From positions 19,299,976 to 19,363,975 of the forward strand of contig NC_088298.1 of assembly GCF_032854445.1 (NCBI RefSeq): a DNA stretch of 64,000 nucleotides, written 5' to 3'. The DNA comes from Liolophura sinensis. Its lineage: Eukaryota > Mollusca > Polyplacophora > Chitonida > Chitonidae. How positions within the stretch are numbered: the stretch's first letter is position 1; each line of letters opens with the position of its first letter. The notes beneath the pieces were generated by a model. The model had not been told where the DNA came from, ran no database searches, and saw nothing but the letters and a program-made list of their open reading frames with translations. The position numbers were made by a program, and so were the translations under genes. Positions 50,901 to 56,900 of this stretch are shown in pieces.

Positions 50901-53900
50901 TTACCTCCTGTGAAAATATTAAAACTTTATTTGGAATTTATGTATTTTAATCAAATGTTTTTACGTCGGAAATTTAGTGGAAATATGTTCAGGTAAATAA
51001 AATGTAGTTGGGATATTAAAACATTCATTTGATGCTAAAAAGATAATTAGTGCAGGCACATATAAGTGGTTACAGTTGGAATCTACCGGTTAATTGTCGT
51101 TCAGTAAAGCATCTATCATTTCATGGAATTTTTCAGGAACAATTCAAGGTATAATTTAATCAGGATATCTGCAGTAAACGACACCGATCAAATTTTTTAC
51201 ATTTATCACCAGTACTAATGTAAACCAGTGGAATAGTGTGCTAAAAGTTTTAGCTGCTGAAAGTAGCTGTGATGATATTTTTAATACTTCATTATAGTAT
51301 ACATAGGAAGGTCTGTCTGCAACCTGCAGATGGTCGTGGGTTTCCTCCATAGTCTGCCCGGTTTCCTCCCACCTTAATGCTGGCTGTCATCATAAAGGAA
51401 AATATCCTTGACCACGGCGCAAATTGCCAATCACATAAGTATACGTTATTTTCAACACTAGTTTTATCAAACTATTTCTACACACACACAAAAGACTATG
51501 AAACAGATAATAAAGATACGCCCAAGTTTATCGCTCTGTATAACTCTGGGTGATCAGCCTGTAAGTCTGAGTGCATGATTGAAGCAGTTTTGTACCTGTT
51601 CTGATCACTTGATTGCTGTGATGATTGACTGATTGTTTCCGTTTATGTATTAAGCCATTCACAGATACATGTCTCCAGTCTATGATTTTACACTTAGCAT
51701 GCCATATCTTGTATAGGCCCAAGCAACTGCACCTGGGGAATTCTAAAAGTTTGAAGTACTTAATTTTTTCTTTGATTTTTTTTTTTTTTTTTTTGTATCT
51801 TTCTGTCTTTTGATACTAATAAAAGTTTTGATATAAATTTTACAAAAAGAAAATAAATGAATATTCCAGTGCAAGTTGATTGAGCTAAACAAAGTACTCT
51901 GTAACTTTTGATTTCCTCCAGCACGTATATGATAGTAATGTCTGTCCGTCTGTTGGTTTGATGTCTGATTTTACCGCTTGCCTGTTGTCCTTCACTTCCA
52001 GATATAATACCAAGCTTATTACTCGCCTATGACGAGAAAGGTAAAAATATTCAAATGTGCCTCTGGTTGTTTATTCAATGCAGTTTTCTTTGTTTCATTT
52101 GTCTACAGTTTTTCTTTGGTGTTCGTATCTTTGTTTCTCAGAGTTTCTTCCTTTAGTTTCTGTCAAAGAGTCAGGTGGATTTTTTTTTCACATGATTTGT
52201 TTTGTAATTGTTTTATTTACACAATACATGTTGATGTTTTTTAGTCTAGTATTTACAGGTTTTATGGGGGATAGCTTGTGCTTGTGTAGACATAGCTTTT
52301 CTTACATAGTTGTACAATTCTCTTTTACTCCAGCTTTGAAATAAATTTTTTGCTGTATCATATAATATATATAGAAAAGTAAAAACAGTTTACACCCCAT
52401 TGCATGGGACACTTTAGTACTGTATTTTAAATGTGTATGTTTTAAGTAAAATAGTAAAAAATAGTAGAACTCCGAAAATGTTCCAAATTTCTGCTTTGAC
52501 GAATAAAATCTTGACCAAGGAAATAACATGCTTGGAAATACATGTAGTACTTGACAATGAGATTTAAGCTTTAAAACATGTCAAAAGTTTTTCATCATTT
52601 TGACAACTGTTTCTTAATACATAAAAGTACCCTAATTCTTCAACCTTTCCAACTGCCTCTGAAACCAATATTTGGAAACATTCTGAGAGAACTATGGGGT
52701 GTAGAGAAATAACCCGCACAGTTTCATGAAGCTTTAATGACACCAACAAATCATTTTTAGCATCATTTTCATGATAATTATATAACATAAATTCCAAAGA
52801 AAAAAGTGCTTTAGTGGTTGAAAAAGGTTGAACATTTTCAGTATTCTTCCTAAAGTTGCTGAATGTAAAACAATAAAAAAACTTCAGATGATACTCTTGT
52901 TGACAACATTTAAGTTTTTTCTGGTGAAAAACAAAGTTGACAAAAAAATTAAACACTTAAATGTTGGATGAATCAGTCAGAATCAAGCAAGAAGTGTTGC
53001 TTGAGAAATGGTAAACTAGGTGAAACTCTGTCATTTTTAAAAAGAGCTTTGAAGAGCTAGAAATTAATAAATGTGTATATCACTTGGATACTATGCCTTG
53101 TGTTAAATTAGTCTTCTGTCTTGTTTTAAAATGACCCAATACACATTTTCTAACCAGAGATATTCCACCTTTCTTTCAGATGAGCTTCCATTCGAACCTC
53201 GCGACGTCAAAGTCAGGACTGACACATTGTTTGAGGATGAGTACGAGCTTAAAGAAGAACTGGGAAAGTAAGTGTGTAATATTTTTGTTTTTAAACAAGA
53301 CAGTTGGACATTGGTGAAATTGACTAAATTGTTGATTCGTGTGAAAGAAATTCTTACAGCATTCCTCATTATGTAGAAGCAACAACTTCAGTTTGTGCAT
53401 GGTGGCAACATTTCATGCATTCCAAGTGGCAATCTTGATCTTTGTCATCAGTGTGTAGCAGCAACTTCAGTTTGTGCACAGTGGCAACATTTCATTCATT
53501 CCAAGTGGCAATCTTGATCTTTGTCATCAGTGTGTAGCAGCAACTTCAGTTTGTGCACAGTGGCAACATTTCATTCATTCCAAGTGGCAATCTTGATCTT
53601 TGTCATCAGTGTGTAGCAGCAACTTCAGTTTGTGCACAGTGGCAACATTTCATTCATTCCAAGTGGCAATCTTGATCTTTGTCATCATTTGTCATCAGTA
53701 GCAACATGTGATTATTAAAGTCTATCCACTTCCAGTGCCAACATTTCACTAGTAAATTCAAAGTAGTAACCTCGCTCATTTTATTTCCGTTTCTCACACA
53801 TTTCAGAGGAAAATTTGGCAACGTCCATCGTTGCATTGAGAAGAACTCCAACTTGTGCTGGGCGGCCAAAATCATCAAGTGTCGCGACAAAGAAAAGCCG

Positions 53901-56900
53901 ACTATTCGCCAGGAGATTCAGGTGATGAATTCATTGAGGCATCCCAAACTGCTGATGTTGTGGGACGCCTTCGAGAGCCCCAAAACCATGGTCCTAGTCA
54001 TGGAATAGTAAGTGAAGTCTACTTGCAAATTTTTTTTTTTTTTTTTTTTTGGACAGAGTTGTTGTTCTATAGGTTCTTGCTAGAAACAGTCACCACTGGG
54101 TGTTGCTTAGTAAACATTTAAAGGGGTGCATGTACCTAATCCTGTGTAGTGGCGACTCAGGTCCAAGCTGTATAGACCATTGTTCTTCTCTTGTAATATG
54201 TGACTGCAATGTTTGCCCGCAAAACATCATCACAAAGGGAGGAATAAACAACCGACTGCCCAGCTTGGACCTGAATTACTTTTATTGACAGGAATGGTTC
54301 CCCATTTATGTTTGCTTGGTTTCTCCACTGGATAAAAAACTAATTACAAATAATGAAAGGTCAATAATTGTAATTATTGGAATCCTTTCGCCTCAGATTG
54401 CATCCAAAGGGAAATCTGAAACTTCAGCTTGTAAAATCTTTCATGTTTTATATTTTATAGTAATTGTTTATTTTTTTGAAATTCAAACTAAGTATGACAA
54501 AACAAAAAACTTTCAGAGAATTTATATCACACACTAAATAGCCAAATTTGTTCAGGCTTTTTTAAACCTGATCTGAGGATTCATTAAGTAAATCTGTGCA
54601 TAAAATTTTATCAATATCAGACAATATTTGAACCAGTTATTGCATCCAAATCAATAAGCCATGATTTTGTTTTTTTTGGACTATGGGTAAAGTACTTGCT
54701 GTTAACATTACTATGTAACTTAAGAGTAATTTCAGTGTTAAATACTGCTTGTTGTACTGTATCAGTATTTTGTCTTTTAATACTGTGGCGTAATATTGTA
54801 GAAAGTTGTTCAAATTCATTGATGACAATTCTCAAGAACTGAAATCAACAATCCTTGCACTTTCAGCATCGCTGGTGGAGAATTGTTCGAGCGTATCATC
54901 GACGATGATTTTATGCTGACAGAACGCGACTGCGTACACTTCATGCGCCAGATTTGCGATGGGGTTTGCTACATGCATGATCACAATATTCTCCATCTTG
55001 ACCTTAAGCCCGAGAACATCCTGTGTATTTCCCCGAGCTCAAACCAAATTAAAATCATTGACTTTGGATTGGCAAGGCCTTACCATCCAGGGGAGAGCAC
55101 CAAAGTCATGCTAGGCACGCCAGAGTTCATTGCCCCTGAAGTTATAAACTACGATGAAATAGGCTTTACCACCGACATGTGGAGTTTAGGCGTCGTCTGC
55201 TATGTACTGTAAGTAAAAGTTTGTAGCTTTTGCTTTTAACACTCTTTCACGTGTCTGCAATTTATGTAAATTTTTCAGTACATTTGGGTCAAAAGAAATC
55301 ATTCTGTTTTGATTATTCTTTAATAAAATTTACACAGTGAACTGTGTGATTGATTGATACTGATACTAAGAGAGCCATTAAAATGTGTTGTATTTTTTCA
55401 GCTTGTCTGGGTTATCTCCCTTCCTTGGTGACAGCGACCCAGAAACTCTAGTCAACGTAACTCTTGGAGAGTTTGACTTCGATGATGACTCCTTCAATGA
55501 CATTTCAGATGATGCAAAAAATTTCATCGAGAGACTGGTGTTGAAAAACAAAGAGTAAGTGTTTGGCTTTGTTGTTTGAGTGTCCTTGTAAATCTTATAA
55601 TATGTCTGATGGCCGATGAAATCATTTGTTTTAATATATAGTTGACTTTTAAGAAACACACATTTCTCTGCTTTTCTGCATTTAAGACTTACTTTCACTT
55701 GCACATCTGAATTTTAAAGAAATAGCCTTTGAGGCTTGATCAGTTGATATTTGATTCACCATTGTGTATGTATAATTAAATATGCACAAATTTGTGAGAA
55801 TAAAGCTCAAAGGGCTTCATTTTCTTGTATTTGTACCCCTTAGATCCACTCAGGTTTCATCAGGTTATTCCCTCTCTGTTCCAGAAAACGAATGACAGTA
55901 CATCAATGTTTGAAGCACAAATGGCTGGCACAGGACGTGAAGCGGCTTCGTCTGAAGCGCCTCAACACGCGTAACCTGAAGCAGTTCATGGCGAGACGCA
56001 AATGGCAGGTATGGTGGTGGTGATACTAACACGCCCATATATGGTAACCACAGGATCTGTTGTTGTCATGGCGACACAAAATGGTCAATTACTGCCATTT
56101 TGACTTGAATGAAGTAGCAAAAACGAAAATTAACAAAAAATGAAAATAAAAACAGAAATTTAAGTCTGCTTTTGAATAAGTTTAATAAAGCCCTGAAAAC
56201 TTAGTTTACTTGGTAGAAGTATTTTTCCTTTATCAAATTTTCTGCAACATTGGAAAAATCTGCCACAAAACGCAATTCCTATACAAAGAGAAATTAAATG
56301 ACAGAAATATGATATTTTCATTTTGTATTTGAAAAGTTCTGTACTTTTAGGCTACAGGATATGGAATTACATGGTGAACCAAATAGAAGCCTTAAACAAC
56401 TAATGGTATCTTGTCAGAAAAAGTATTGCTACTGAGATCTGGTTACCACATATGGCTGATATATAAGTATATAGATGTATATTTATCCGCTATTACAAAT
56501 TAACATCTGGTGTATTATCTTCACACGAGGTGTATTATCAGTCCTACAAAGTGAACAGTTATCAAACTAAAGTGTACAATGTTAAGCATAATCAAGAGTA
56601 TAGTTTCTTGACTTGGATTTGTACCTTGATTTCTTAAATCAGTACTATTGTAATGGTTATTATTTTAATCAGCTCATTTTTGCAAGAAAATGAAACTTTA
56701 ATCTTAGACTTAGTTTTAAAGGTGTGCTTTTTTGTGAATTGGAAATAAGCAATGACATGTAATAAGTCTTGATTGGTCCAGTAACAGTATCGTAATTGTC
56801 AGTAGTGTTATCTAACCCTTGGATTCCCAGCTGTAGTGTATGGTCAGTCTGCATGCATAGGTTTGAGTAACAGCTTTGTTGGTGATTTTACAGCCTAATT

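Noticed and set aside
52564-52956. Minus-strand frames at 3119-3361 and 52564-52956 sharing a KVEELG-type peptide
   Set aside because: The similarity comes from the shared MITE-like DNA; no conserved protein is implied.
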